DNA of 64,000 nt from JAICKM01 sp038228295 (GCA_038228295.1 JBBRPH010000001.1:124001-188000); one strand, 5' to 3'. Shown: positions 1 to 9,290, counted from the stretch's first letter. The notes: generated by a model from the sequence alone, not told the origin. A program made the numbers and translations.

Positions 1-1201
1 GATCCAGCCCAATACCCGCTTGGGCAGAAACAGGCACATAGTCGGCGGGGATGCCCATTTCAGCCACTAGCCGTGCGGCCATATCCGAGTCGGGGGGCAG
101 CGCGATAGCCTCGTCAACAGCTACGCCTTCGGCAGGCGCTTTCTCCTGGCCGATCAGCTTATCAATCTTGTTGAGCGCGACGATACGCGGCTTGTCGCTG
201 AGGCCCAACTCTTTGAGGACTTCCTCAACCGTGTGCGCCTGTTCGGCGGCGTTGGCATGAGTGATGTCCAGTACATGGATCAGCAGATCCGCTTCAGCGA
301 TCTCTTCCAGTGTGGCGCGGAAGGCCGCGACCAGCATGGTCGGTAAGCGCTGGATAAAGCCCACCGTGTCGGTCAGCAGGATCTCGCGTCCATCAGGCAG
401 GCTGATCGCGCGCGTGGTCGGGTCGAGCGTGGCGAACAGCACATTGGCCGCCAATACCCCGGCATGGGACAGCGCATTAAGCAAGGTGGATTTGCCGGCG
501 TTGGTATAGCCGACCAGCGCCACCACCGGTACCCCACCCCGGCGACGCTTCTGGCGGTAGAGTTCGCGCTGTTGGTGGACCTGCTTGAGTTCCTCTTTGA
601 GATGGCCGATCCGTTCACGGGCTTGGCGGCGGTCCACTTCCAGCTGTGTTTCGCCGGGGCCACGCAAACCCACGCTGCCACCCCCGCCTCCGCCCCCGCC
701 GCCCGTTTGGCGCGAAAGGTGCGTCCAGAGCCGGGTCAAGCGCGGCAAGCGGTATTCTAACTGCGCTAATTCGACCTGTAAGCGACCCTCGCGGGTGCGA
801 GCATGGCGAGCGAAGATGTCGAGGATCAACGCAGTACGGTCCAGCGTCTTGATGTTCAGCGCTTCTTCGATGTTGCGCTGCTGGCGCGGCGATAGTTCCT
901 CATCAAACACGAGCAGGTCATAAGGCACCGTCTCGCGCAACTTACGGATCTCCTCGATCTTGCCTTTGCCGACCAGGGTGGTGGGATTAGGACTATCGAG
1001 CTTCTGTGTCACCTCGCCGACCACCTCGACCCCGGCCGTATCGGCCAGTTGGGCTAGTTCGGCCAGCGAATCGGCCATAGACCAGACCGGTTGCCCCGTC
1101 TCTACGCCGATCAGTAGCGCCCGCTCCGGCCGCTGCCGCACTTCGTGCATCCCATCGGTGCGCGTCTCGTCAACCAGTTGCGGGGTTAGTTCGTCTGCCA
1201 T
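1..1201 (-). CDS. hflX: GTPase HflX (3' part lost at window edge)
   Basis: Ribosome-associated GTPase of the HflX family, which splits or rescues stalled ribosomes under stress. About 400 residues are present; the C-terminus runs off the window start. The N-terminal domain is followed by a run of nine glycines and the family signature GPGETQLE near residue 182. The G domain shows G1 GYTNAGKST (about 231), G3 DTVGF (about 278), G4 NKID (about 344) and G5 VSAQAG (about 391). The ATG at 1199-1201 is chosen because it opens MADELTPQLV with no earlier in-frame Met. The glycine run between the two domains is longer than I would expect. A heptanucleotide repeat lies just upstream at 1221-1248. Confidence 0.96.
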   Translation of the reverse strand, partial: MADELTPQLVDETRTDGMHEVRQRPERALLIGVETGQPVWSMADSLAELAQLADTAGVEVVGEVTQKLDSPNPTTLVGKGKIEEIRKLRETVPYDLLVFDEELSPRQQRNIEEALNIKTLDRTALILDIFARHARTREGRLQVELAQLEYRLPRLTRLWTHLSRQTGGGGGGGGGSVGLRGPGETQLEVDRRQARERIGHLKEELKQVHQQRELYRQKRRRGGVPVVALVGYTNAGKSTLLNALSHAGVLAANVLFATLDPTTRAISLPDGREILLTDTVGFIQRLPTMLVAAFRATLEEIAEADLLIHVLDITHANAAEQAHTVEEVLKELGLSDKPRIVALNKIDKLIGQEKAPAEGVAVDEAIALPPDSDMAARLVAEMGIPADYVPVSAQAGIGLD

Positions 1202-1220
1202 GTTGCTCCGTCCCTAGTGC

Positions 1221-1248
1221 GTAAACCATAAGACGTAAACCGTAAATG
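1221..1248. repeat. 7-nt period repeat, unit GTAAACC
   Basis: Four consecutive 7-mers (GTAAACC, ATAAGAC, GTAAACC, GTAAATG) lie in the short leader between the hflX start and its likely promoter. The unit carries stop codons in some frames. Member of the heptamer element family described in the findings. Confidence 0.75.
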
Positions 1249-1362
1249 TGTAGAGGTAATTCTACCCGATTGGGCCTCACATTAGCTATCGGTCCTGGGA
1301 CGGAGTATTATCGGCCAATGGGGGTAGGCAAATGTTCACACATCTACGCATTCCGGCTTTCT

Positions 1363-2523
1363 TCAGAACCGCAGCCCCGCCAAGCGCCGTGCCGCCTCAG
1401 TCACCTCCGTATCGGGTACAGTCAGCGAGAGGCGGAAGTAGCCGGCGCCGGCGGTACCGAAGCTGGTACCGGGCGTGACGACGATGGCTGCCGCGTCGAA
1501 CAGGTAGTCGGCGAAGACTTGGGCCGATAAGCCGGCAGGGGTCCGACCCCAGAGATAGAGGCTGCCCTTTGGCGGCTGGACGGCAATACCGGCGGCAGTC
1601 AGGGCCACGACTAGGCGGTCACGCCGGGCGGCGTAGATCGCGTTGCGCGTGGCAATACCGCTTTGGTCGCCGGTGAGTGCGACTACAGCGGTGCGCTGTA
1701 CAATCGTCGGCACGCCACTGTCGAGGTTGCTTTTGACACGACCCAATGCCTCTACCACCTGGGCGTTGCCCACGATCATACCGACCCGCAGGCCGGCCAT
1801 GTCGTAACTTTTGCTGAGGGAATGGAACTCCACCGCCACCTCGCGTGCGCCCGGCACTTGGAGGATGGAGGGAGCGCGATAGCCGTCAAAGCAAATCTCC
1901 GAATAAGGGTTGTCGTGAGCCACAAAGATCGCGTGCCGCCGGGCGAACGCTACGGCGCGCTCGAAAAAGGCTAAATCGGCGACGGCGCCGGTTGGGTTGT
2001 TCGGATAGTTCAGCCACACCACGCGCGTGCGTGGCGGTAGGGCGTGGTCCAGCACGTCGAAGTCGGGTAAGAAGCCGTGTTCGGCGCATAAGAGCATATC
2101 ACACGGCTCGGCACTCGCCAGCAGCGCGCCATAGCGGTAAGCCGGATAGCTGGGGTTAGGAATCAGCACGCGGTCGCCAGGATCACAAAAGGCCAGCATA
2201 GCGTGGGCAATGCCCTCTTTGGAGCCGATCAGCGGCAGCACTTCGCTTGCGGGGTTGAGATCTACGCCGAACCGCCCGCTATACCAGGCCGCAATCGCCG
2301 CGCGCAGTTCGGGCAGGCCGAAGTAGTTAGGGTAACGATGACTCTGCGGATCGCGGACGGCGGTACACACCGCCTCCACCAGCGGTAGGTCCATCGGCAG
2401 GTCGGGATCGCCCATGCCGAAGTTGATCACCAGGTCGCCTTGCGCACGGCGGGCCACGATACGGGCGGCGAGCGACGCAAACACATAAGGGGGTAGCCCT
2501 TGGACACGATCAGCAAGTTTCAC
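1363..2523 (-). CDS. LL-diaminopimelate aminotransferase-like, PLP fold type I (DapL/class I-II)
   Basis: PLP-dependent class I/II aminotransferase of 386 residues. The order of motifs fits the LL-diaminopimelate aminotransferase group: an N-terminal region ending in NFGMGDPDLP, then IGSKEGIAH, the NYPNNPTGA turn, and the Schiff-base lysine in HSLSKSYDMAGLRVG. In that role it would make LL-DAP for lysine and peptidoglycan in one step. The GTG at 2521-2523 is preferred (MKLADRVQGLPPY) because AAAGGAGAA lies 11 nt upstream and the promoter at 2598-2606 sits just ahead. A longer frame up to 2778 reads through that promoter and looks non-coding. Exact substrate is not proven by sequence; other class I aminotransferases share most of these motifs. 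Confidence 0.85.
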   Translation of the reverse strand: MKLADRVQGLPPYVFASLAARIVARRAQGDLVINFGMGDPDLPMDLPLVEAVCTAVRDPQSHRYPNYFGLPELRAAIAAWYSGRFGVDLNPASEVLPLIGSKEGIAHAMLAFCDPGDRVLIPNPSYPAYRYGALLASAEPCDMLLCAEHGFLPDFDVLDHALPPRTRVVWLNYPNNPTGAVADLAFFERAVAFARRHAIFVAHDNPYSEICFDGYRAPSILQVPGAREVAVEFHSLSKSYDMAGLRVGMIVGNAQVVEALGRVKSNLDSGVPTIVQRTAVVALTGDQSGIATRNAIYAARRDRLVVALTAAGIAVQPPKGSLYLWGRTPAGLSAQVFADYLFDAAAIVVTPGTSFGTAGAGYFRLSLTVPDTEVTEAARRLAGLRF

Positions 2524-2597
2524 GGTAGCCTGTTCTCCTTTGAACGAGCGGAATCGCCCTGGCGGACAGTGGGCGCGACATTGCGTCCACTGCGCCC

Positions 2598-2606
2598 AGT
2601 ATACCA
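2598..2606 (-). promoter_or_regulatory. Extended -10 promoter, TGGTATACT, for the aminotransferase
   Basis: Read on the minus strand, TGG directly precedes TATACT, an extended -10. No good -35 is visible at 17 nt. It lies about 75 nt upstream of the chosen GTG and supports that start. Confidence 0.55.
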
Positions 2607-2783
2607 TAGCCGCTGACCGCCTCGCCAATTTCATAGCGGGCGATAGCTCAGAGACCCGGAGACGGCTGAGGAGTTGCGGTTGCCCTTGCGCTGCACAGAC
2701 GCGCGACCGCCCCCGCCGCAGTACCCCGTCCACGGAACATACAAAACTGCCTCCTACATTCTCCGTGTTAGCATTCACCTGCG

Positions 2784-2818
2784 GCTCCCCCTTCCTTCGG
2801 TGAGAAGGGGGTTAGGGT
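2784..2818. repeat. Degenerate half copy of the C/G-rich palindrome
   Basis: CTCCCCCTTCC and GAAGGGGG form a small hairpin followed by TTAGGG. The stretch aligns with the right half of the long palindrome at 5803-5902 (GGCTCCCCCT ... AGGGGGTCAGGG) with only a few differences. It lies in the 392-nt stretch 2524-2915, which holds no gene; the rest of that stretch shows only the aminotransferase promoter and the terminator at 2835-2870. Confidence 0.5.
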
Positions 2819-2834
2819 CGTCGGCGCCGACGAC

Positions 2835-2870
2835 AAAAAGAACCGGCTCCCCCAGGTGGGAGAGCCGGTT
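2835..2870 (-). terminator. Rho-independent terminator of the solute-binding protein gene
   Basis: On the minus strand a stem AACCGGCTC / GAGCCGGTT, extended inward by CCC/GGG, is followed by CTTTTT. It lies 45 nt past the stop codon of the gene at 2916-5357. Confidence 0.9.
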
Positions 2871-2915
2871 CATTACTCCAGAGGCGACGCAGCGTGTCGC
2901 CGGCTAGAGCCTAGA

Positions 2916-5357
2916 CTACTTGGACAGATACCAATCCTGCCAGTCAACCAGGATACCGCCGGGGTTGCCATGGAAGGAGAGGTTCTTCTTCGCCAGGAAG
3001 ATGGTCGGGATGCCGAACATCGGGATAGTCGGCACTTCCTTCATAATGATGGCTTGCGCTTGCAGGTAGAGCTTGGCACGCTCCGGCGTGTGGCCGAGCA
3101 GCGTCGCGGCCTGCTGATCTACCTTGTCGAATTCCTGATTGCACCAGAACATATCGTTCTGGCCGGAGTGATTATTGGCATCGGACGGCACGCTGGCACA
3201 ACCGTATAGGTTCTGGTTGGTCTGCGGCTCACCACCGGTGGAGCCACCCCAGCCGAACTCGACCATGCCGTAATCGCCGTAGGAACCCGTGTAGAGCGGG
3301 CCGTCGGGCGGGTCAGCGAAGACTTGGCTTGCCGGCTGCGGCGAACCGGTGCTGTCAATGCCGACGGCCTTCAACTGCTGCTGCTGGATGTCGGCCAATT
3401 TGACGCGATACGCTTTTGTCGTCGTCAGGTAGGTGACCTTCAGCGGCTTGCCGTTCTTTTCGCGGATACCGGTCGCGGCGTTCAGTGTCCAGCCGGCGGC
3501 GTCCAGCAGCGCCTTCGCTTTGGCCTGGTCGAAGTTGTACTTCGGCACGGCGTTCACGAGATCCGCAAACTTGGTCTTATTGCTAGCGTTGTCCACCGAG
3601 GCCCAGTTGGTGCCGATGTCCGGGCTGTTCAGCAGGGTGATGGTGCCGTTAAACAGCGCCTGGTTGATGGCGTTGCGGTCGAGAGCGTAGGCCACGGCCT
3701 GGCGCACGCGCACGTCGTTGAACGGCTCTTTGGTCGTGTTGAAGTCAATGTGATCGTAGCCGTAGTACGGCAGCACGTACAGCTTCGCGCCTTTGGCTTC
3801 GCTGGCTTGGCCGGCGGCAATCAAGTCAGGCGTAAAGCTTTCGGAGGTCGTCAGATCAATCGCGCCCGTATCGATCTTGACCGGCAACTGCTTGTTGTCC
3901 TTGTCATACGGGCTGAAGATCGTCTGGATGACCGGCTTGCTGGCCGTCACATTGTAGTTCTGGTTGATCTTCATCGTGATCGACTGGTTCGTCTTGAACT
4001 CGCTCACGTAGTAAGGACCGGTGCCCCAGGGGGTCTTAGCCCACGGCAGGCCCGGCACATCCTTGGCGGCGGTCTTTGACAGGAAGTGTTCCGGCAGCAC
4101 AAAGCCGAAGTTCTCGCTGTAGAGCGGGTCGGTTACCGGCCCTTTGTTATCCACATACGCCTGGAGGAAGCTGTAGGTGTCCTTATCGCGTGCGATCAGG
4201 GCGGCAGCCTCTTTCCAGGTCAGGAAGTTGATGATGACCGTGTACTTATCGGGGTTGTCCACGCTGGCGAACTTCTCGAAGCCGCTGCGGTCCACCGCCG
4301 GGAAGTCCGGGTCAAGCACCAGCTTGAAGGTGTAGATAACGTCGTTGGAGGTCATCTCCTGACCGTCCTGCCATTTGACGCCGTGCTTCAGCTTGTACTT
4401 GACTACCAGGCGCTTATCGTCGCCGGTGCCCACATAGTACGCGCCGCCGTTTTCCAGCGTCGGCAGATAGTAAGCCAGATCGGGCTGAGGATCGTCGTTG
4501 GCATCGCGCTTGGTCAGGCCGTTGAAGACGGCGGCGAGGAAGTTGGAACCGACCAGCGTGTTGCTGCTGTAGGGCATCAAGCCGGAGGGATCCTGACCGC
4601 GGCCGACGTTCAGCGTATCCACAGGGTTGGCGCGACCGGTCACGGCCTTATCAGGAGCCGCAACCTGGTCCTTCTGCTCCGCGCCGAGGCGGCCCAGCAG
4701 GACTTCAAAGGCGGTGCCTTTGTTTTCGGGGTGATACTCAAAGCGTTGGCGCTCGAAGTATTGCACCAGGAAGCTCTTGCCGGCGGCCGGGCCGCTGGTC
4801 TCTTTGGTCACTTCTTGGAACGGCTGGCTGAGGGGGAAGCCGAACTGCTGTAGCGCACCCTTCGACTGCCAAGCTTTCAGAATAGCCAGCCCACCTTCGG
4901 TGCTGTCGCCGACGGTGTGACGGGTTTCTTTGGTGTAGTAGGAACTGCCGCCCGGATTGTCAATGCCGCGGAACGGCTGATCCTTGCGACCTTCGGCTGT
5001 AAACGCGCCGAGGCGGCCCAGCAGCACGTCATAGGGTTTCTGGTTCTCATTGTGCTGCTCAAACCGCGCCCGCTCAAACCACTGGGTCGGGTAGATTTTC
5101 CCGTCTTCCAGTGATTGCTCGTCGTGCTTATCGGTGATCGGGAAGCCGTTGATGAAGAGCGCATCCGCGTCGCTACGCCCGCCCTGCCAGACTTCCAGGA
5201 AGCGTCCACCGACGCTCTGGTTGGTCTGGGGGAATTGGCGCGTACCACCCTGCTGGGCGGGTGCGGCAGCGGAGTTCTTCGGTAGGGCTGTCACCGCCAG
5301 GGCAGCCAGCATGGCTCCCGTGACAGCGTAACGCCCTAAACCGCGTGTGAAACTCAT
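2916..5357 (-). CDS. ABC transporter solute-binding protein, family 5 (peptide/nickel type), with two N-terminal modules
   Basis: Secreted binding protein of 813 residues, far longer than the usual 500-600. A signal peptide (MSFTRGLGRYAVTGAMLAAL, cleavage near AAA) is followed by two copies of a module of about 75 residues whose shared features are FLEVW or FLVQYFE, WFERARFEQH or YFERQRFEYH, and VLLGRLG. The SBP_bac_5 fold then starts near residue 240 (LNVGRGQDPSGLMPYSSNT) and runs to the end. The ATG at 5357 has AGGAGGAGAA 5 nt upstream; a frame opening at 5408 is rejected. No permease or ATPase gene is adjacent, so the partner transporter is elsewhere. The N-terminal module recurs in the protein at 14905-16389. 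Substrate unknown; oligopeptide is the default guess. Confidence 0.9.
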   Translation of the reverse strand: MSFTRGLGRYAVTGAMLAALAVTALPKNSAAAPAQQGGTRQFPQTNQSVGGRFLEVWQGGRSDADALFINGFPITDKHDEQSLEDGKIYPTQWFERARFEQHNENQKPYDVLLGRLGAFTAEGRKDQPFRGIDNPGGSSYYTKETRHTVGDSTEGGLAILKAWQSKGALQQFGFPLSQPFQEVTKETSGPAAGKSFLVQYFERQRFEYHPENKGTAFEVLLGRLGAEQKDQVAAPDKAVTGRANPVDTLNVGRGQDPSGLMPYSSNTLVGSNFLAAVFNGLTKRDANDDPQPDLAYYLPTLENGGAYYVGTGDDKRLVVKYKLKHGVKWQDGQEMTSNDVIYTFKLVLDPDFPAVDRSGFEKFASVDNPDKYTVIINFLTWKEAAALIARDKDTYSFLQAYVDNKGPVTDPLYSENFGFVLPEHFLSKTAAKDVPGLPWAKTPWGTGPYYVSEFKTNQSITMKINQNYNVTASKPVIQTIFSPYDKDNKQLPVKIDTGAIDLTTSESFTPDLIAAGQASEAKGAKLYVLPYYGYDHIDFNTTKEPFNDVRVRQAVAYALDRNAINQALFNGTITLLNSPDIGTNWASVDNASNKTKFADLVNAVPKYNFDQAKAKALLDAAGWTLNAATGIREKNGKPLKVTYLTTTKAYRVKLADIQQQQLKAVGIDSTGSPQPASQVFADPPDGPLYTGSYGDYGMVEFGWGGSTGGEPQTNQNLYGCASVPSDANNHSGQNDMFWCNQEFDKVDQQAATLLGHTPERAKLYLQAQAIIMKEVPTIPMFGIPTIFLAKKNLSFHGNPGGILVDWQDWYLSK

Positions 5358-5647
5358 TCTGTTCTCCTCCTGTGAAAAACCGAGGACGACCCCAACGGTC
5401 AGTCCCATCAGATGGACCTCGGGAAGGTCCGCGATACCGAACCGGCGTGCCGGGTGCCGCCGGAAAGTGAGGGGTGGAGAGGCGACCGATTAGATCCTTT
5501 CAGCTAGCGGAATATCGGATACACCCAGCGTAGCATCCTGATGAGCCGCCATCAGCATGGTAGACGCCAGGATAATCCTATCTGTTGCTAGGTGAGCCGG
5601 ACCTCTGGTACGCCATCCGTAGGACCGGGTCGCACCGGTCGTGCCAT

Positions 5648-5676
5648 ATCTTACCACATTGGCCCGCATCTTGCAA
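5648..5676 (-). promoter_or_regulatory. Sigma-70 type promoter TTGCAA-17-TAAGAT
   Basis: On the minus strand TTGCAA (5671-5676), a 17-nt spacer ending TGG, and TAAGAT (5648-5653). It would give the solute-binding protein gene a leader of nearly 290 nt. The 551-nt stretch 5358-5908 contains this promoter, its leader, and the palindrome at 5803-5902; I see no gene in it. Confidence 0.55.
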
Positions 5677-5802
5677 ATATAACCGGCCCCCTGTGGTTAG
5701 GCAGCCCCAACTCTACGTATGACGGTCTCCGTTGGGTGCGGCTGCTCTATTATCCATACAAGCAAAGCGTGCACTTGGTTCAGAATCGGATCGTGACAGC
5801 CC

Positions 5803-5902
5803 GCCGCCCTCACCCCCGACCCCCTCTCCTATAGAGAGGGGGAGTTGAAGACGACAGGCTCCCCCTCTCTTCGTAGGAGAGGGGGTCAGGGGTGAGGGCG
5901 GC
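5803..5902. repeat. 100-bp palindromic element (nested inverted repeat)
   Basis: Outer arms 5803-5830 and 5875-5902 are 28 nt each with a single mismatch. Inner arms 5833-5844 (AGAGAGGGGGAG) and 5859-5870 (CTCCCCCTCTCT) are perfect. The whole element folds as one hairpin with a small loop. It begins six bases past the MoxR stop codon, so it may also end that operon's transcript. Relatives: 2784-2818 and 14808-14886. It has the look of a REP/BIME or MITE-like unit; no transposase or target-site duplication was identified. Confidence 0.85.
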
Positions 5903-5908
5903 CACCGA

Positions 5909-6856
5909 TTAGCGCGGCACCGCCACCCGGCCCAGGAAGCGGGCCACCGCACGATCGGCGGTCAGCCCCTCGATCTCAGCCTCCGGCTTGAGGATAATGC
6001 GGTGGCGGTAGACCGGCGGCACCAGCGTCTTGATGTCATCGGGCACCAGGTAGTCGCGCCCCTGCATGGCGGCGTAGACTTTGGCCGCACCCAGCAGCGC
6101 CACAGAAGCGCGCGGGCTGCCGCCCAGCAGCAGGTCGGGGGTGCGGCGGCTGGCCTCGGCAATCGCCGCAATATAGGTCAGATGCGCTTCGTCGGCGCGC
6201 ACGGCGCGGGCTTCAGCGCGGGCGGCGGCCAGCGCCGCAGGGTCGGCCACGGCCTGCACCCCCGCCGTCGTCAGGTCGGCGGCGTTGAAGCCGGCGTTCA
6301 CGTTCCGCAGCAGTTGTATTTCCTCCGCTGTGTCGGGATAGTCCACCAGCAACTTGAACAGAAAGCGGTCGAGTTGCGATTCGGGCAGCGGATACGTCCC
6401 TTCGTATTCGATGGGGTTTTGCGTCGCCAGCACCAGGAACGGCTGCGGCAGATCGTGCGACAGGCCGTCAATCGTCACCCGCCGCTCTTCCATTGCCTCC
6501 AGCAGCGCCGACTGCGTTTTCGCCGGCGCACGGTTGATCTCGTCGCCCAGCACCACGTTGGCGAAGATCGGACCGGGGTGCAAGGTGAAGCGACTGGTGG
6601 GCAAATCAAACACGTTGGTGCCGGTGATGTCGGCGGGCATCAGATCGGGCGTGAACTGGATGCGCTTGAACGCACCGCTGACGGTGGCGGCTAGAGTGCG
6701 CGCCATCAGCGTCTTGGCGATGCCCGGCACGCCTTCCAGCAACACATGGCCGCCGGTCAGCAGCGCAACAACCAGCAGTTCAAACACAGCATCCTGACCG
6801 ACAATCACTTTGCGGCGTTCGCGCTCGATGGCGGCATATAACTGAATTACGGTCAT
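5909..6856 (-). CDS. MoxR family AAA+ ATPase
   Basis: AAA+ ATPase of 315 residues, the normal MoxR length. Walker A is GVPGIAKT (about residue 40), Walker B and following are LGDEINRAPAKTQSALLEAM (about 105-125), sensor 1 is ATQNPIE, and the C-terminal lid ends the protein. MoxR proteins act as chaperone-like ATPases that help assemble metal centres or cell-envelope complexes, usually with VWA or DUF58 partners. It is the last gene of a five-gene operon and overlaps the DUF4350 gene by 4 nt (ATGA). No DUF58 gene follows, which is unusual for this cluster. Confidence 0.93.
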   Translation of the reverse strand: MTVIQLYAAIERERRKVIVGQDAVFELLVVALLTGGHVLLEGVPGIAKTLMARTLAATVSGAFKRIQFTPDLMPADITGTNVFDLPTSRFTLHPGPIFANVVLGDEINRAPAKTQSALLEAMEERRVTIDGLSHDLPQPFLVLATQNPIEYEGTYPLPESQLDRFLFKLLVDYPDTAEEIQLLRNVNAGFNAADLTTAGVQAVADPAALAAARAEARAVRADEAHLTYIAAIAEASRRTPDLLLGGSPRASVALLGAAKVYAAMQGRDYLVPDDIKTLVPPVYRHRIILKPEAEIEGLTADRAVARFLGRVAVPR

Positions 6857-8049
6857 TGATCTCCTCTCAATATATCACTCCGTAGCGTCTCGGCCTGGCG
6901 CACCAAGCGCAACAGGGCCGCCGCACCCAGAACGGGGCGGCCGCGAGGATTGGGCGAGGCGGCGTGGTCCAGGTCCGCCAGCAACGTAGCGAGTGCGGCG
7001 GCGTCCACCGGGCGATGATGCGCGGCGGCGAACGCAGCGGCCAGATCGCCGGCAGGCAAGTCTGCCGGCAAGCCATAGGGCGCAGCCAGGGCGCGTCGTA
7101 GATCGGCCCGGTAGTGATCCGCCACCCAGTCGGTGCGTTCGGCGCGGCCAAACAGCCCGGCCAGCGCCGCTACATAATCCGCCGCCCCACGCCGCGCCCC
7201 GACAGTGGGCAGCGGCAGCGGCGGGCCGAGCCGGCGTCCGATCAATAGCAAGCCTAGCACAGCCACCCCGCCGGCATAGATCAATGCCCAGCCCCACGGC
7301 CGGCTGGTGAGCAGCGTCCGCAGGTCGTCGCCGGTATAGCCGTGGTGCAGTTCATCGAAGGCGATACGCCGGCCCGCCGCGCTTCCGACCAGGTTCCAGG
7401 CCAGCCAGCGGTTATCGGCGGCGGGCAGGCCGGCGTTGGTGAACGGGTAGGTGGTGGAAAGCAGTACCACCCGGCCCGCGCCGTGGGCCTGCACAACCAA
7501 CAGTGGGCCTGCGCCCGCGCTGACCAGCGTTGTCGCACCGGTCCCATGCAGGTCCAATTGCCACCCGGCTTGCACTGCTACCTGATGCACCGGCGGCGCG
7601 CTCCACAGCGGCTCATGCGGCACGAAGCTGCCCACTACCGCCGGCAGCAACGGGCTGAGGCCGGCGCCTAGCCGGCTGGTGAGCGGATTGAGCGCACCGC
7701 CGGTGCCTTCAACCGTCGCCACCAGCACTCCGCCCGCGTCCAGCCAGCGGTCGAGCGCCGCCAGTTGGTCCGGCGTAAAGTTGCTCTGCGGGTTGAGGAT
7801 CAACAGCAGGTCGGTATCGCGCAGGGCATCTGCCCAGCGCTCGGTGCCCATGAGGCGGCGCACCGGATAGCCGGCATCGGTAAGCCAGCGATAGAGGGCC
7901 AGCGTGCCGCCCGGCGCAGCGCTGACGCTACTGCCCTGCAAGGTATCTTGTCCACCGCCCGTCGTGCCGCCCGCGACGGCGATCAACGCAATGCCGAGTA
8001 GCAACACCAGCAGGCCGGCAAACAGCAAGATGTCACCCCGGCGAGTCAT
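6853..8049 (-). CDS. DUF4350 domain membrane protein
   Basis: 398 residues. A first membrane helix (ILLFAGLLVLLLGIALIAVAG), then a soluble GATase-like DUF4350 region in which a short-lived pattern LYRWLTDAGYPVRRL and LLILNPQSNFTPDQLAALD is typical, then FDELHHGY, a second helix near residue 260 (GWALIYAGGVAVLGLLLIG) and a cytoplasmic tail. Proteins of this type accompany MoxR and DUF4129 in envelope-associated clusters of unknown function. Four-nt overlaps on both sides show tight translational coupling. Confidence 0.88.
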   Translation of the reverse strand: MTRRGDILLFAGLLVLLLGIALIAVAGGTTGGGQDTLQGSSVSAAPGGTLALYRWLTDAGYPVRRLMGTERWADALRDTDLLLILNPQSNFTPDQLAALDRWLDAGGVLVATVEGTGGALNPLTSRLGAGLSPLLPAVVGSFVPHEPLWSAPPVHQVAVQAGWQLDLHGTGATTLVSAGAGPLLVVQAHGAGRVVLLSTTYPFTNAGLPAADNRWLAWNLVGSAAGRRIAFDELHHGYTGDDLRTLLTSRPWGWALIYAGGVAVLGLLLIGRRLGPPLPLPTVGARRGAADYVAALAGLFGRAERTDWVADHYRADLRRALAAPYGLPADLPAGDLAAAFAAAHHRPVDAAALATLLADLDHAASPNPRGRPVLGAAALLRLVRQAETLRSDILRGDQ

Positions 8050-9290
8050 CGGCCCGGCTCCGGCGGAGTGCCTTCGGCTCCGGCCGCCAATGTCTGGTAG
8101 GCCTGATAATCGCCCGCGCCGGCCGGATAACCGCCGTACCAGAAGCGTTGGAAGCCTGCCACCAACGGCCGCAACGGGTCACGCAGGGCAGCAGGTGCTT
8201 GGCGTAGATATTCGCCGTCGGTCAGCGCCGGATCAAAGCGCATCCGACCGCTTTCGTCCAGAGTCAACAATGTCGCTAGATAACGATAGCGCACCGCACG
8301 GCGGAAGTCGCCCGTGCCGGCGGCGGCGGCGGCGGCAGTGCGTGCTTGGGCCGCCGTCCAGCCGGCTTCGGCCGCGAACGCACCGGTGAGGGATCGGGCA
8401 TCAGGTGCCCGATTGCGCCGCAAATTAATGCCGACAAAGCTCACTACACCCAGCACAACGAGTATCCCCAACCCGCCACCCACCGGCAGCACCAGCGGGC
8501 CAAGCAGCGCCAGTGCCGAACCGCCAAACGTCAGCAGGCTGAAGATCACTCCCGCCGTGCCGCCGGCTGCCCCAACCACCGTGGCCCAAAAGCGCCGACG
8601 GCTCCACTCGGTTTCGCGATAGGCAACGGCTACCATGAAAGCGATTAACAAGCCGGCGATGGCGGCGATCAGTGCGTTGCGTTGCACATCAGGCATTTGC
8701 AGCAGCCCCTGGATCAGCGGTTGCATCATATGCGATAATCCCTGCTGAATGCCGGTATCGGCGGCGGGCTGGAACTGCGGATCGCGCAGTACTGCGTCAA
8801 GCCGTTTGCCTGCTTCAGCCACGTCCACCGGGGCACCGCCGACCCCGGTGGGCAAATAGGCAGGCGTGAGGTCAACCGCAACCGTCGGCAACGCCGTGCC
8901 GCCCGCAACGCGCGGCGTAGGCGACGTGGTGGGTTCCGGCGCGGCGGTTAGTGTAGGGACGCTACCGGGATCTAATAGGTTGAGCAGATCGGTCAGGCGG
9001 CCGACGGCTCCGTCAAGATCAGGCGGCGTATGTGTCAGGGCCGTGCGTAGTGGATGGAGATCAGGCACGGCCAGTACACCCGCTGCGTCACGCACCTCCA
9101 CCTCGGCGGGTAGGCGGGTCAGTGCCCGGTTCACCGCTGCCGCGCGCGCCGCGCCGGCGGCCACCTGCGCCGCCTGCACATCGGTCAAGGTGGCGTGCAG
9201 CAGATGCATATAGGCCGTGCGGTCCAGCGTATCACCGCGCGGGGCCGCCAGGGCACCGACCGGCCGGCCTAACATCCAGGTCACTAGCAT
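8046..9290 (-). CDS. DUF4129 domain membrane protein
   Basis: 414 residues. Extracytoplasmic N-terminal half, two or three membrane helices at about 210-290 (ALIAAIAGLLIAFMVAVAYR, GVIFSLLTFGGSALALLGPL, LGILVVLGVVSFVGI), then the DUF4129 tail with RAVRYRYLATLLTLDE and FWYGGYPA. The ATG at 9290 is the first standard start, but the open frame continues upstream through a basic, hydrophobic stretch (KRSICRAWLLGAALV) to a CTG that overlaps the upstream gene's TGA stop; a signal-anchor and thus a non-ATG start there is possible. Function unknown beyond the conserved link to MoxR. Confidence 0.85.
   Translation of the reverse strand: MLVTWMLGRPVGALAAPRGDTLDRTAYMHLLHATLTDVQAAQVAAGAARAAAVNRALTRLPAEVEVRDAAGVLAVPDLHPLRTALTHTPPDLDGAVGRLTDLLNLLDPGSVPTLTAAPEPTTSPTPRVAGGTALPTVAVDLTPAYLPTGVGGAPVDVAEAGKRLDAVLRDPQFQPAADTGIQQGLSHMMQPLIQGLLQMPDVQRNALIAAIAGLLIAFMVAVAYRETEWSRRRFWATVVGAAGGTAGVIFSLLTFGGSALALLGPLVLPVGGGLGILVVLGVVSFVGINLRRNRAPDARSLTGAFAAEAGWTAAQARTAAAAAAGTGDFRRAVRYRYLATLLTLDESGRMRFDPALTDGEYLRQAPAALRDPLRPLVAGFQRFWYGGYPAGAGDYQAYQTLAAGAEGTPPEPGR

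Noticed and set aside
3324..4853. Two long plus-strand frames opposite the solute-binding protein.
   Set aside because: Val/Gly/Arg-rich mirror frames of a well-supported SBP_bac_5 gene.
5400..5640. T-box-like leader upstream of the solute-binding protein gene (minus strand GGTATCGCGGACC).
   Set aside because: It matches only part of the T-box core; the required UGGN bulge and a specifier stem are not visible.
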